Source: Bacillus benzoevorans
GTDB taxonomy: Bacteria > Bacillota > Bacilli > Bacillales > Cytobacillaceae
Direction: 5' to 3'
DNA: 64,000 nucleotides
Assembly: GCF_014207535.1 (NCBI RefSeq)
Contig: NZ_JACHGK010000017.1
Location: forward strand, 1-64,000
Translations under genes and position numbers: made by a program
In this document: piece by piece, positions 16,327 to 25,357 of the stretch
How positions within the stretch are numbered: the first letter of the stretch is position 1
Layout: every line of letters begins with the position of its first letter
The notes under the pieces: model-generated
Told to the model about the DNA's origin: nothing
Databases searched by the model: none
The model's input: the letters and a program-made list of their open reading frames with translations, nothing else

Positions 16327-18333
16327 TTACATCAATCCTAGCAATTTCCCGCCCTGATAAATAATCAATGACAGGACATAGGCAAGTGCTAAAGCATAAA
16401 CGATGGAAATCGCCGTCCATTTTTTCGAGCGGGTTTCTTTATAAATCGTTGCCACAGTGGCCAAGCACGGGATATACAATAAAATGAACACCATAAAACT
16501 ATATGCCGCAAGTGGTGTGAAATATTGACTTAAAAGCTCCTGCAATCCAGCTTCAGTAGGTGCGAAATAAATGATGTTCATCGTTGAGATAATCGCTTCC
16601 TTGGCTAAAAATCCTGTTAAAAGTGCTGCTCCTGCCTGCCAATTTCCAAAACCAATCGGCGCAAGCAGCGGAGCAAATATCCCGCCAATCATCGCTAGGA
16701 AACTATCATCCATGGCAACATTCATTCCATTCGGTCCTGCATAAGATAGGATCCAAATCATAACAGATCCAGCAAAGATAATGGTACCCGCTTTTCTAAC
16801 AAAACCTTTGCTCTTATCCCATGTGCTTCTCCATAATGCTTTCACTTGCGGGACACGATAAGGCGGAAGCTCGATAACAAACATCGATGTTTCCCCTTTT
16901 AAAATCGTTTTCGAAAAAACAGAAGCGAGAATAAGTGCCACGACAATTCCGAGGACATATAGGGATAACACGATAAATGCCTTATTAATGGTGAAAAAAG
17001 CACCAACAAAAAGGGCATATACCGGAAGCCTTGCCGAACAAGACATTAATGGAGTCAGCAAAATGGTTAATAGCCGCTCTCTCGGTGTCTCAATCGTTCT
17101 CGCTGCCATAACGCCCGGCACATTGCAGCCAAAACCGATAATCATTGGAATAAATGCTTTCCCGTTAAGCCCGACCTTTTCCATAAGCCGGTCCATGACA
17201 AACGCAACACGAGCCATATAACCGGAATCCTCAAGGATTGAAATAAAGAGAAAGAGAATAAAAATCTGCGGTACAAAGACAAGTACTCCTCCGACACCGG
17301 CGACAATCCCGTCAATCACCAGAGAATGAATAAATTCTGAAGCCCCGGCTGCATTTAGAAGGTTTGTCAGTCCATCTGTAACAGGACCCGTGATCAGTCC
17401 GTCTAATGCGTCTGATAGAGGGGTTCCGAGCCAGTCAAACGTAAGCATAAACATGAAATACATCAACAGCAGGAAAATCGGAATTCCAAGCCAGCGGTTG
17501 GTAACAATTGCGTCTATTTTCTCTGTTAACGGAATGCCTTTGTTTTCATCTCTCTTCGTACTTTCTTTTAGTATTGCGGCTATAGCAGCTTGTCTCTGTT
17601 TGTAAATAAACTGGGCGATTGTTTTCGCATTACTGTTTGCTAATGCCTTTTCGGTTGTTTGCTGAATGAGGGAATCTAAGTTAGATTCAGCGATAAAGGT
17701 AGTTAAATAGTCTTTGACATATTCATTCCCTTCCAGCAGTTGAATCGTCAGCCATCTAGTTGAATGGGCTGAGTGGTTCTGAAGCAATGCTTCTAATGCT
17801 AGGATGGCTTCATCTATTTCTTTGCCGTAATCTACTAGATTGCTGGAGAATGAACCATCAAAGTGTGTCGTAACCTGCTCTTCCAATTCTCTGCAGCCTT
17901 TACCGCTTCTTGCCACTACAGGTGTTACCGGAACACCAAGCATTTCACCTAGTTTTTCAACGTTAACAAGTATGCCGCGATTTTTGGCTACATCCATCAT
18001 ATTTAAGCCAATGACGATTGGTTTGCCAAACTCCAGCAGCTGAATGGTTAATTGTAAATTCCGTTCTAACTGAGAAGCATCGACAATATTTAAGATTCGA
18101 TCGAAGGGATCGTGCAATAGAAATTTTGTTACTACGCCTTCGTCTTCAGAAAGGGGGCTTAGTGAATAAATTCCTGGTAAATCTATAAGTTTAGATTCAT
18201 TTGATTTGAAAACCCCGACTTTTTTTTCAACGGTTACACCGCTCCAGTTTCCCACATAATCATAGGAGCCTGTCAGGTTATTAAACATCGAAGTTTTTCC
18301 CGTATTTGGATTACCTAAAAGTGCGATTTCCAT
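16327..18333 (-). CDS. feoB: Ferrous iron transporter FeoB
   Basis: 668-residue Fe(II) uptake protein in the cytoplasmic membrane. N-terminal G domain: G1 GNPNTGKT (7-14), G3 DLPG (51-54), G4 NMMD (111-114). Then a helical spacer and a membrane part starting near residue 285 with the two inverted Gate motifs (GCNVPGVMAART and SCSARLPVY regions). Slightly shorter than the 770 residues of E. coli FeoB, as in many Firmicutes. Its start codon shares a base with the feoA stop, so they are coupled. The operon lies behind a Fur-like palindrome. Confidence 0.97.
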   Translation of the reverse strand: MEIALLGNPNTGKTSMFNNLTGSYDYVGNWSGVTVEKKVGVFKSNESKLIDLPGIYSLSPLSEDEGVVTKFLLHDPFDRILNIVDASQLERNLQLTIQLLEFGKPIVIGLNMMDVAKNRGILVNVEKLGEMLGVPVTPVVARSGKGCRELEEQVTTHFDGSFSSNLVDYGKEIDEAILALEALLQNHSAHSTRWLTIQLLEGNEYVKDYLTTFIAESNLDSLIQQTTEKALANSNAKTIAQFIYKQRQAAIAAILKESTKRDENKGIPLTEKIDAIVTNRWLGIPIFLLLMYFMFMLTFDWLGTPLSDALDGLITGPVTDGLTNLLNAAGASEFIHSLVIDGIVAGVGGVLVFVPQIFILFLFISILEDSGYMARVAFVMDRLMEKVGLNGKAFIPMIIGFGCNVPGVMAARTIETPRERLLTILLTPLMSCSARLPVYALFVGAFFTINKAFIVLSLYVLGIVVALILASVFSKTILKGETSMFVIELPPYRVPQVKALWRSTWDKSKGFVRKAGTIIFAGSVMIWILSYAGPNGMNVAMDDSFLAMIGGIFAPLLAPIGFGNWQAGAALLTGFLAKEAIISTMNIIYFAPTEAGLQELLSQYFTPLAAYSFMVFILLYIPCLATVATIYKETRSKKWTAISIVYALALAYVLSLIIYQGGKLLGLM

Positions 18334-18557
18334 TATATTGCTACCACCTTTATTGACAATGCTTCTTTACGGCGAATCGCCACACATTGTCCACGGGATT
18401 CCAACATCAAAGGTCCGCCAAAAGGCATTTTGTGTTTGATGCATATTTCCGACCCTTCTGTAATTCCGAGGTCAAGCAAACGGCGGCGAACCAATTGATC
18501 GATACCGGCAGTATCTATAATTCTAGCCTTTTGACCTACTTCTAATTGTACCATCAT
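18333..18557 (-). CDS. feoA: Ferrous iron transport protein FeoA
   Basis: 74-residue SH3-like FeoA, a small cytosolic partner of FeoB (LLDLGITEGSEICIKHKMPFGGPLML pattern). First gene of feoA-feoB-Cys-rich. ATG 18557 with GAGGGTG upstream. A Fur-like box lies about 50 bases upstream. Confidence 0.95.
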   Translation of the reverse strand: MMVQLEVGQKARIIDTAGIDQLVRRRLLDLGITEGSEICIKHKMPFGGPLMLESRGQCVAIRRKEALSIKVVAI

Positions 18558-18605
18558 ACATGCACCCTCTTATATTTCACTGTGATCGTCTCTAATATTT
18601 TAATT

Positions 18606-18618
18606 GAGAATGATTCTC
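18606..18618. promoter_or_regulatory. Fur-like box
   Basis: GAGAATGATTCTC is a perfect palindrome inside TTGAGAATGATTCTCTTT, close to the Bacillus Fur 7-1-7 consensus and correctly placed upstream of feoA. Confidence 0.75.
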
Positions 18619-18755
18619 TTTTATTTATTTATATCATCAATGAAGGTGTTTGACAATGATATATTTCACACATGTAAAAAAACACTGCTTTTTTCATAGG
18701 TGCTGCTAAACTTGTAGAATAAAGTCACTTTTTTAGTATTAATGACAAAAAAATA

Positions 18756-18836
18756 TGACACTGTGTCATAAAGGAAGTGGACAAATGACACAGTGTCATA
18801 TAATATAAAAGTATGAGTTAAGTGACACAGTGTCAC
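18756..18836. promoter_or_regulatory. Three identical palindromic operators
   Basis: TGACACTGTGTCA (18756-18768), TGACACAGTGTCA (18786-18798) and GTGACACAGTGTCAC (18822-18836), centres 30 and 37 bp apart. The middle copy abuts TATAAT (18799-18804), with TGGACA (18778) as a possible -35. This is an unusually clear TetR-type operator array, most likely recognised by the TetR protein at 19405-20025. Confidence 0.85.
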
Positions 18837-18932
18837 TAACTAATAAATCTGGAGGACAGCAATCCTTCTAATGAAATAAAAGGGAATAATAACGAAATAG
18901 AATGTTGAATAATAGAAAAGCGGGTGCGCGTT

Positions 18933-19334
18933 ATGTACGAAATCCAAATGACTTCAACTGAAAATCAGTCATCAAGCAAGCCATTTCAAACGACCATAAA
19001 AATAACAGCAGATAATCGTCATATCGAAGAACAAATCAGTCAGATCCTTCTTCAGGAAGAATACTTCCTGCATACATATTTAAATCCAGTCTTCTGGATT
19101 TTAAATTTTTCACCGATGTTTGTGTATATCAGTCAATATCAATCTGAAATGGAAGCAAGCAATCAATTGTTAAAAATGAATGAGGAAATGTTGTTCCAAT
19201 TTAAAAGAAAATCCCACTGTAAATATTTTGAAAGTGTGATTATTGCAGTATTAACAAAATTTATGGATAAGAAATTAGCTGAATCCAATAAAGAAAAGCT
19301 CTCTTTTCCAACAAAAGAACTTATTTCGCATTAA
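18933..19334 (+). CDS. Hypothetical protein, first gene of TetR operon
   Basis: 133 residues, soluble, with no recognised motif; a hydrophobic stretch (PVFWILNFSPMFVYI) near residue 55 could bury in a core or touch a membrane. ATG 18933 is preferred over GTG 18924; both have weak ribosome binding. It directly follows the three operators and precedes tetR by 70 bases in the same direction, so it should be under TetR control. Function unknown. Confidence 0.55.
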   Translation: MYEIQMTSTENQSSSKPFQTTIKITADNRHIEEQISQILLQEEYFLHTYLNPVFWILNFSPMFVYISQYQSEMEASNQLLKMNEEMLFQFKRKSHCKYFESVIIAVLTKFMDKKLAESNKEKLSFPTKELISH

Positions 19335-19404
19335 CAGACGAGATGATAAAAGGATGCTATTGGAGCATTAGTGGAACCATCATGAGAAGCTTGGAGGAAG
19401 ACCA

Positions 19405-20025
19405 TTGCCGAAGCAAACATTTTTTAATCTGCCGGAACAGAAACGAAAAATATTAATGGAAGCAGCGGAAAAGGAATTTACAAGAGTGCCAATATTTGAA
19501 GCTTCTATTGCCAATATCATTAAGATGGCCAATATACCAAGAGGAAGCTTTTATCAATACTTTGCAGACAAAGAGGATTTGTACTTTTATTTATTAGATG
19601 AAAAATTAAAAGAGGGCAGAGAGGATTTTATTGTTTTGTTAAAGAAACATAAAGGGGATATCATCGATGCCTTGACGGAAATGTACAATCGTTTTCTCGT
19701 GAAACTGCCGGACGAAGAAGAGCATAATTTTTTAAAAAATGCCTTTTTATATGCTACTCATAAGGTCGAACACTCCCTGATGGATTTTTTTGATTTTACC
19801 TTGAATAATGAGCGTTTCAAAGAAATTACGGGATTAATTGATAAGCAGCGTTTTACTATTGAAGAAGACAAAGATTTGTACCATATCCTGCAAATTGTTA
19901 CGGCTGTGGCATTTCGTAATTTTATCGAAAAGATATCGAAAAAGATGTCCGATGAAGAAGCGATGAAGCATTTTACATTCGAGATTGATTTAATAAAGTA
20001 TGGAATTTACAAACGAGACCAGTAA
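19405..20025 (+). CDS. TetR/AcrR-family regulator
   Basis: 206 residues: N-terminal helix-turn-helix (about 12-58, with IIKMANIPRGSFYQYFADKEDLY, a standard TetR recognition helix) and an all-helical ligand domain. TTG start behind GGAGGA. Located between the operator array and an Spx-like gene, all in one direction. The palindromes upstream of the first gene imply autoregulation of the whole unit. Related Bacillus regulators respond to fatty acids or membrane-active drugs, but nothing here identifies the ligand. Confidence 0.88.
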   Translation: MPKQTFFNLPEQKRKILMEAAEKEFTRVPIFEASIANIIKMANIPRGSFYQYFADKEDLYFYLLDEKLKEGREDFIVLLKKHKGDIIDALTEMYNRFLVKLPDEEEHNFLKNAFLYATHKVEHSLMDFFDFTLNNERFKEITGLIDKQRFTIEEDKDLYHILQIVTAVAFRNFIEKISKKMSDEEAMKHFTFEIDLIKYGIYKRDQ

Positions 20026-20056
20026 TTTTTAGGAAAAAAACAGAGGAGAATGCCTG

Positions 20057-20473
20057 ATGACAGTTACAATATACGGACAAGAGTGTCAGTCAACTAAGAA
20101 AGCTAGACAGTGGTTCAAAAAGAATGAGATTCCCTTTGTAGAACGAAATATTCTTAAAGAACCTCTGACAGTGAGGGAACTGCAAGGGATTCTGCAGATA
20201 ACCGTAGACGGGACAGATGGAATTATTGCAGAGAAATCAAATGCGTATAAAGAATTAAATTTAAGTATCGATTTAGATGAACTCTCATTACAGGAACTGC
20301 TTGAGTTAATTCATGAGGAGCCAAGATTGCTTAGAAGCCCAATAATTACAGATGGCAGGAAACTTCAGGCCGGGTATAATAAAGAGGAAATTAGTCAGTT
20401 TTTACCTCGAGAAATTCGCAAAACACAGTGGCTTAATTGGAGAATTAATCAACTAAAACTTGCTGAAAGTTAA
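20057..20473 (+). CDS. Spx/ArsC-family regulator with CxxT
   Basis: 138 residues, alignable end to end with Spx: EIPFVERNILKEPL, DGTDGII and QAGYNKEEISQFLPREIR. Spx binds the RNA polymerase alpha C-terminal domain; Gly52, known to be needed for that contact, is present. The redox switch is changed: Cys10 is kept but the second Cys is Thr13 (CQST instead of CxxC). This points to a paralogue that senses differently or constitutively, not housekeeping Spx. It follows tetR by 31 bases, so it is probably in the TetR-controlled operon. Confidence 0.85.
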   Translation: MTVTIYGQECQSTKKARQWFKKNEIPFVERNILKEPLTVRELQGILQITVDGTDGIIAEKSNAYKELNLSIDLDELSLQELLELIHEEPRLLRSPIITDGRKLQAGYNKEEISQFLPREIRKTQWLNWRINQLKLAES

Positions 20474-20489
20474 TTTATGTAATCATTTT

Positions 20490-20520
20490 GCCGCAGCTGT
20501 TCAACGCTGCGGCTATTTTT
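20490..20520 (+). terminator. Rho-independent terminator
   Basis: GCCGCAGC / GCTGCGGC with an eight-base loop and following T run, after the Spx-like gene. Confidence 0.85.
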
Positions 20521-20766
20521 ATGTTCTATAATGGTATGTTCCTCCTATTCCTATAAACCTCAAATATGTAATATTATGGTAATTGGTAAGGAAATAGATA
20601 TAAAATTATTTGATATTTTTGAATTGTTTGAGTTTAATTAAAAATTTGGTAATATAATATTGTTTTATAAAATAAACCAAAAATTTGATTAAATAGACTC
20701 GCATGATACGAGGCAGGAGAAGGATTAGTAGTTCCTTTGTCTAGTGAGAATATAGGAGGACCATTG

Positions 20767-21219
20767 GTGAGGAAAGTATTGCTTGTGTTCATGTTACTGT
20801 TTCTGAGTGCCTGCGGCGTTGAAACATCACAGAAACTAAAAGGGGAGTATAAGATAGAATTTCACACAGAAATTACCAATACGAAAAAAATTAAGGCCAC
20901 ACTTAGCAGTATTGAAAATAAATACGATGAAGTCATGGGTGAATATAAGGTAGTCACATTTAATGTGGAGAATAGAAGCGATCAAGCCATTGAGGTTCAA
21001 GCTCTTAATATCTTCGCCGATGGAAAGAGAATTAACCAAGGCTCAGCCAGCATGAGTCAAGAAATAAAACCTGGCAAAAAAGAAGAATGTATTTTAACAC
21101 TGCAAAGCTATGCAAGCAGTGAATTGCCTCCTATTGAAGAAAAGATAGAATTGGAACTGCATATTTTTTCATGGAGTCATGATTTTTCCGAAGACTATGA
21201 TGTAGAGATTAAATTATAA
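20767..21219 (+). CDS. Putative lipoprotein, 150 aa
   Basis: 150 residues with a signal peptide and lipobox LSAC (Cys about 16), then a beta-rich domain (YKVVTFNVENRSDQAIEVQALN..., DUF4352-like in appearance). GTG 20767 is chosen because AGGAGG lies seven bases upstream. Exported and lipid-anchored outside the membrane. Monocistronic as far as visible. Function unknown. Confidence 0.7.
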   Translation: MRKVLLVFMLLFLSACGVETSQKLKGEYKIEFHTEITNTKKIKATLSSIENKYDEVMGEYKVVTFNVENRSDQAIEVQALNIFADGKRINQGSASMSQEIKPGKKEECILTLQSYASSELPPIEEKIELELHIFSWSHDFSEDYDVEIKL

Positions 21220-21392
21220 TATTTATTGAGCGGCAAATGGAGAATGATTAAACATAAAACAGTAATAGAATTTAATAATGTTCCAGAAAAGCCGTTATGG
21301 ATTCAGCAGAGAAATCCTGACATAAAATGCAGCAAAACCGGCAAGTAACCGTGCTTTGTATTTTAAACCAACAAAGTAAAGGAGGGATCTGT

Positions 21393-22571
21393 TTGTTAAC
21401 TCAGTTCCTTCAGGATCAGTCTATTCAGAATCGGCCTTTAAAGTTGATTTATCAATATATTTATCAGAAAGGATTGGCCTCTCGGTCTGATATTATGAAT
21501 GAAGTGAACTTGAACCGCGGGAAGGTTGCACGTTCGTTAAAGGAACTTTTGGATGAACATTATATTCTGGAAATTGGGCATGGTGATTCTGAAGGCGGAA
21601 GACCTCCGGCACTTTATCAGATAAATCCTGTGAGCAGTTATATCATAGGAATCCAGATTATGAGGTATACGACAAAAGTATTTTTATTCGATCTATTATT
21701 AAAACCAATCAGTGAGACAAGCATCGTCATGACCTTAAAGCATTCACCGGAGATGGTGATCGAAGAGATTAAGAAGACGATTCGAAGCTATATGACATTA
21801 CACCATTTTACGATCGAACAACTGCTTGGAATAGGAATCGGGGCAATTGGACCATTAGATCCTAAGAAAGGAATCATTTTACATAGTGAGCCGTTTTTAG
21901 CCTATGTTTGGGAAAATATACTGATAGTGGATGAGATTCAAAGTGAATTTCCCGTACTGACAAAGCTGGATAATGCCGCCAATACGATTGTACTAGGGGA
22001 ATGCAAACAATATCCGGGTTATAAAAACATTCTAAATGTGACAGTTGGGTGGACGATTGGATGCGGGGCCATCCTCGATAATAAATTACTTCAGGTTGAC
22101 AGCGGTGATATTAGTGGTTATGGCCACATTGTGATTCATTTGGATGGAAAAACATGCTTTTGCGGGAAAAAAGGCTGTTTGACTGGGTACTCATCCCTCT
22201 ATGCAATTCTAGACAGAATAAAAGATTGTTCTCCGGCATTTTATCACGACAAATTAGAAAATCGGGACCCTATGGAACAAATTCAAACCATTATAGCTTC
22301 TAAAGATCCTGAATCACATAAAGCGATTCTAGATTCCTCCAAATATATCGGGGCAGCTGTTGCAAATTTGGTCACTGTTTTTCACTCGGAATTGGTTTTG
22401 GTCAATGGTCCATTGATTGATCAATATCCGGGTTATTTTGAAGAAATTATGGGTCATGTATCATTAAATGTAAATGACCCGAAAACGATTCAATTTAGCC
22501 GAGGGAATTTCCATAAAGGTGTCGGTGTAGCAGGTGCCGCGATGCAAATATTAAATCATTATTTCGAATGA
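21393..22571 (+). CDS. ROK-family transcriptional regulator
   Basis: About 392 residues. N-terminal winged helix (about 15-75) followed by a ROK domain with IGIGAIGPLDP, DNAANTIVLGE and the zinc-binding segment CFCGKKGCLTGY. ROK repressors such as XylR/NagC usually sense a sugar and control its use genes. TTG 21393 is preferred: AGGAGGG lies six bases upstream, while the frame opens at 21327. It faces the arylsulfatase gene downstream, separated by a terminator, so control of the sulfatase (desulfating sugars) is possible but unproven. The glucokinase-type DxGxT loop is not conserved, so it is a regulator rather than a kinase. Confidence 0.82.
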   Translation: MLTQFLQDQSIQNRPLKLIYQYIYQKGLASRSDIMNEVNLNRGKVARSLKELLDEHYILEIGHGDSEGGRPPALYQINPVSSYIIGIQIMRYTTKVFLFDLLLKPISETSIVMTLKHSPEMVIEEIKKTIRSYMTLHHFTIEQLLGIGIGAIGPLDPKKGIILHSEPFLAYVWENILIVDEIQSEFPVLTKLDNAANTIVLGECKQYPGYKNILNVTVGWTIGCGAILDNKLLQVDSGDISGYGHIVIHLDGKTCFCGKKGCLTGYSSLYAILDRIKDCSPAFYHDKLENRDPMEQIQTIIASKDPESHKAILDSSKYIGAAVANLVTVFHSELVLVNGPLIDQYPGYFEEIMGHVSLNVNDPKTIQFSRGNFHKGVGVAGAAMQILNHYFE

Positions 22572-22615
22572 ACGATCATTTCAATATTGCAGCTGTTTCA
22601 GCAGGTATGAATGAG

Positions 22616-22649
22616 AAGTCCCCTATCATAAATAGTAGGGGACTTTTTT
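22616..22649 (+). terminator. Rho-independent terminator
   Basis: AAGTCCCCTA / TAGGGGACTT plus T6, after the ROK gene. Confidence 0.85.
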
Positions 22650-22969
22650 GGGTTTGGGAATATTCCTATATAACGAAATCTTTTTATTAATTCATAAACT
22701 ATCAACAGATGCTTCAGTGCCTCACGCTCTTTTATAGGCTGATTTCTTTATAAAATGGTGAAAATCTACAGAGAAGCCTTAATTTATATTTATTTCCATT
22801 CCAATAAATTTAATATTGACAATTTTCTAAAAATTTAATACCTTATTAGTAGTACTTATGCACAAATTGTGCAAAAGTTCTAATGTTATATGGACATTCA
22901 ATGTAGAGGGAGAATTTTCCAAACTTTATCGTTACCCAGCTCTAAATTCAAAAAGAGGAGATGTGAAAC
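22650..22969. other. Leader region of the arylsulfatase gene
   Basis: AT-rich; contains TTGACA (about 22816) with TACCTTAT about 17 bases on, a plausible promoter. No clear operator palindrome. Confidence 0.4.
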
Positions 22970-25291
22970 TTGAAGGACAAAAAATTAAAGCCCAAATTTC
23001 CGTTAGGAAAATTAACCTTATTTGGCACAGCTGCTATAATGGCATCAGCCATCACGCTGAATGGAGTCTCAGCAACTACATCAGATGCCGCAAAAGAAAA
23101 AAATACAGATAAAAAGGTAAGCAAAGCTGCAGCAAAAAAGGACGAATCGAAAACAAATGTTGTCTATATCGTGTTAGATGATTCTGGATTTTCAGACTTA
23201 GGCAGCTATGGTTCTGAAATTAAAACACCTCATTTAGATTGGTTGGCGGAAAATGGATTGCGTTACAATAATTCCCACGTAACACCGCTTTGCTCACCGA
23301 CTCGTGCATCTCTGTTGACAGGGAGAAATGCGCATGAAGTAGGGATTGGTACCGTAACGAATTTTGATTTAGGTCCGGACTTTCCTAATAAAAGGGGAGA
23401 GTTGAAACCAGAAGCTGGAACCATTGCACAAGTATTAAAAGAAAATGATTTTAATACATACGCCTTAGGAAAATGGCATTTAGCTCCGACTGCGGATACA
23501 ACACCTGCGGGACCATTTAATAACTGGCCGCTGCAGAAAGGTTTCGATCAATATTATGGATTTCTCGAGGATTCATCCGATCAATACAGACCGGACTTAA
23601 CGATTGACAATACGCAAGTCCCATCACCAACAGATGAAAACTATCATTTTACAGAAGCGATAATTGAAAACGCCAATCGGTATATTACCAATCAAACAAG
23701 CGTTTATCCGGACAAACCATTTTTCTTATACTTAGCCCTTGGTGCTCAGCATTCTCCGCATCAAGTACCACAGAAATATATTGATATGTATAAGGGGATC
23801 TACAATAAAGGCTGGGATCAGATCCGAGAAGAGCGTTTTGAAAGACAGAAAGAGTTAGGGATTATTCCGGAAAATGCCAAGCTGGCTCAGAGAAACCCAG
23901 GTGTTAAAGCATGGGATGATTTAACAGAGCAAGAAAAGAAAGTTTACACAAAGTTCCAGGAAACGTATGCCGGATTCTTAACTCATACGGATGAACAAGT
24001 TGGTAAATTAATTGATAACCTGCGTGAAAAGGGACAATTGGAAAATACGATGATTGTCTTTCTATCGGATAATGGAGCAAGCGGCGGCGGACAGGCGAAT
24101 GGTTCGGTGAATCATACGGTCAATTACAACGGGCTTCCTGAGTCTTTTGATGATATCGCACAAAAATATGAAGAGTTTGGCAGCACAACAGCTGGAACCG
24201 AATATCCAAACGGCTGGGCTCAAGTAAGTAATACTCCTTTTGCCATGTACAAAAACACTGCCTTTGCGGCTGGAACGAATACACCATTGATTGTCTATAA
24301 CCCAAAATTGATTAAAGATCCTGGTGCCATTCGAACACAATATGTGCATGTAAGCGATATTACCCCAACCATTTATGATGTATTAGGAATTAAACCGCCG
24401 AAAGAAATTGATGGGATTAAGCAAATGACCATTTCGGGTCAAAGCTTTAAAGATTCTTTAACGAATCCAAATGCAGAAGGAAAACAAACACAATATTTTG
24501 AGGTTTCTGGACATCGTGCCATATACCATGACGGATGGAGGGCCTTTACGCAGCATAAAAAAGGTGATGATTTTGAAAACGACAAATGGTTCTTATATCA
24601 TGTGGAGGAAGATTTCTCTGAAACAAACAATCTAGCAGAAAAGTATCCAAAAAAATTGGCTGAAATGCAGAAGTTGTGGCATAAAGAAGCCGAAAAATAC
24701 GGAGCACTTCCTTTAACGGACCTATTCTTAGAAGGTTTATTATCTGTACCGGATGATAATATCAGAGCCAAAAACTATTATGCGTATTATCGCGGAATGG
24801 ACCGCCTCACAGATTCAGCTGCAGCAATTACGGTTAATCGTTCCTATGAAATCAAAATACCGATTGAGCGCTCAAACGAGAAGGAAGATGGGGTTCTTGT
24901 GGCGCATGGCGGAAACGAGAGCGGTTACACCATCTATATTAAAAACAATAAAGCGATCTATGAATATCGAATTGGCAACAAAGGGTATAAAATTGAATCT
25001 AGTATCGATGTCCCTGTCGGAAAATCAGTGGTTACTTTTAAATTTGAAAAAACTGGTTCAAATAAAGGAAATGGAACATTGTTTGTCAATGATACAAAAG
25101 TCGGGGAGACTTCCATTGAAAATACATTGCCGTTAAAGCTTACCTTCGAAGGACTTGATATCGGGAAAGACAGCAAATATCCAGTCAGCCCGGAATATGC
25201 AAATGAAGGAGAATTTGAATTTGACGGGAAATTGGTGAAAGTGGAGTATTTCCTTGGAGACGATGAGGAGTTTTTTACACCAGGTAAGTAA
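22970..25291 (+). CDS. Secreted Cys-type arylsulfatase
   Basis: 773 residues. Signal peptide (hydrophobic core about 13-34), then an alkaline-phosphatase-fold sulfatase: metal-binding DD at 70-71, and the formylglycine motif CSPTR at 108-112 inside LCSPTRASLLTGR; GKWHLA and FLSDNGA follow. Cys108 must be converted to formylglycine, which the radical-SAM maturase just downstream can do without oxygen. A C-terminal beta-sandwich extension (about 640-770) makes it longer than Pseudomonas AtsA. TTG start behind GAGGAGATG. Expected to release sulfate from sulfate esters outside the cell; substrate unknown. Confidence 0.92.
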   Translation: MKDKKLKPKFPLGKLTLFGTAAIMASAITLNGVSATTSDAAKEKNTDKKVSKAAAKKDESKTNVVYIVLDDSGFSDLGSYGSEIKTPHLDWLAENGLRYNNSHVTPLCSPTRASLLTGRNAHEVGIGTVTNFDLGPDFPNKRGELKPEAGTIAQVLKENDFNTYALGKWHLAPTADTTPAGPFNNWPLQKGFDQYYGFLEDSSDQYRPDLTIDNTQVPSPTDENYHFTEAIIENANRYITNQTSVYPDKPFFLYLALGAQHSPHQVPQKYIDMYKGIYNKGWDQIREERFERQKELGIIPENAKLAQRNPGVKAWDDLTEQEKKVYTKFQETYAGFLTHTDEQVGKLIDNLREKGQLENTMIVFLSDNGASGGGQANGSVNHTVNYNGLPESFDDIAQKYEEFGSTTAGTEYPNGWAQVSNTPFAMYKNTAFAAGTNTPLIVYNPKLIKDPGAIRTQYVHVSDITPTIYDVLGIKPPKEIDGIKQMTISGQSFKDSLTNPNAEGKQTQYFEVSGHRAIYHDGWRAFTQHKKGDDFENDKWFLYHVEEDFSETNNLAEKYPKKLAEMQKLWHKEAEKYGALPLTDLFLEGLLSVPDDNIRAKNYYAYYRGMDRLTDSAAAITVNRSYEIKIPIERSNEKEDGVLVAHGGNESGYTIYIKNNKAIYEYRIGNKGYKIESSIDVPVGKSVVTFKFEKTGSNKGNGTLFVNDTKVGETSIENTLPLKLTFEGLDIGKDSKYPVSPEYANEGEFEFDGKLVKVEYFLGDDEEFFTPGK

Positions 25292-25298
25292 GGAACAT

Positions 25299-25335
25299 AA
25301 CCAGTGGCAGCATCATTTTGCCACTGGTTCATTAT
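25299..25335 (+). terminator. Hairpin between sulfatase and maturase genes
   Basis: ACCAGTGGCA / TGCCACTGGT with a nine-base loop, then TTCATTATTTTTC. It may reduce expression of the maturase relative to the sulfatase. Confidence 0.7.
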
Positions 25336-25357
25336 TTTTCATAAGGAGTGACAACAA

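Noticed and set aside
21393..22571. ROK glucokinase instead of regulator
   Set aside because: A winged helix precedes the ROK domain and the ATP-binding DxGxT loop is not conserved.
23000..25300. Ser-type sulfatase or phosphatase
   Set aside because: The motif is CSPTR with Cys108, clearly Cys-type, and alkaline phosphatase would carry a different nucleophile context.
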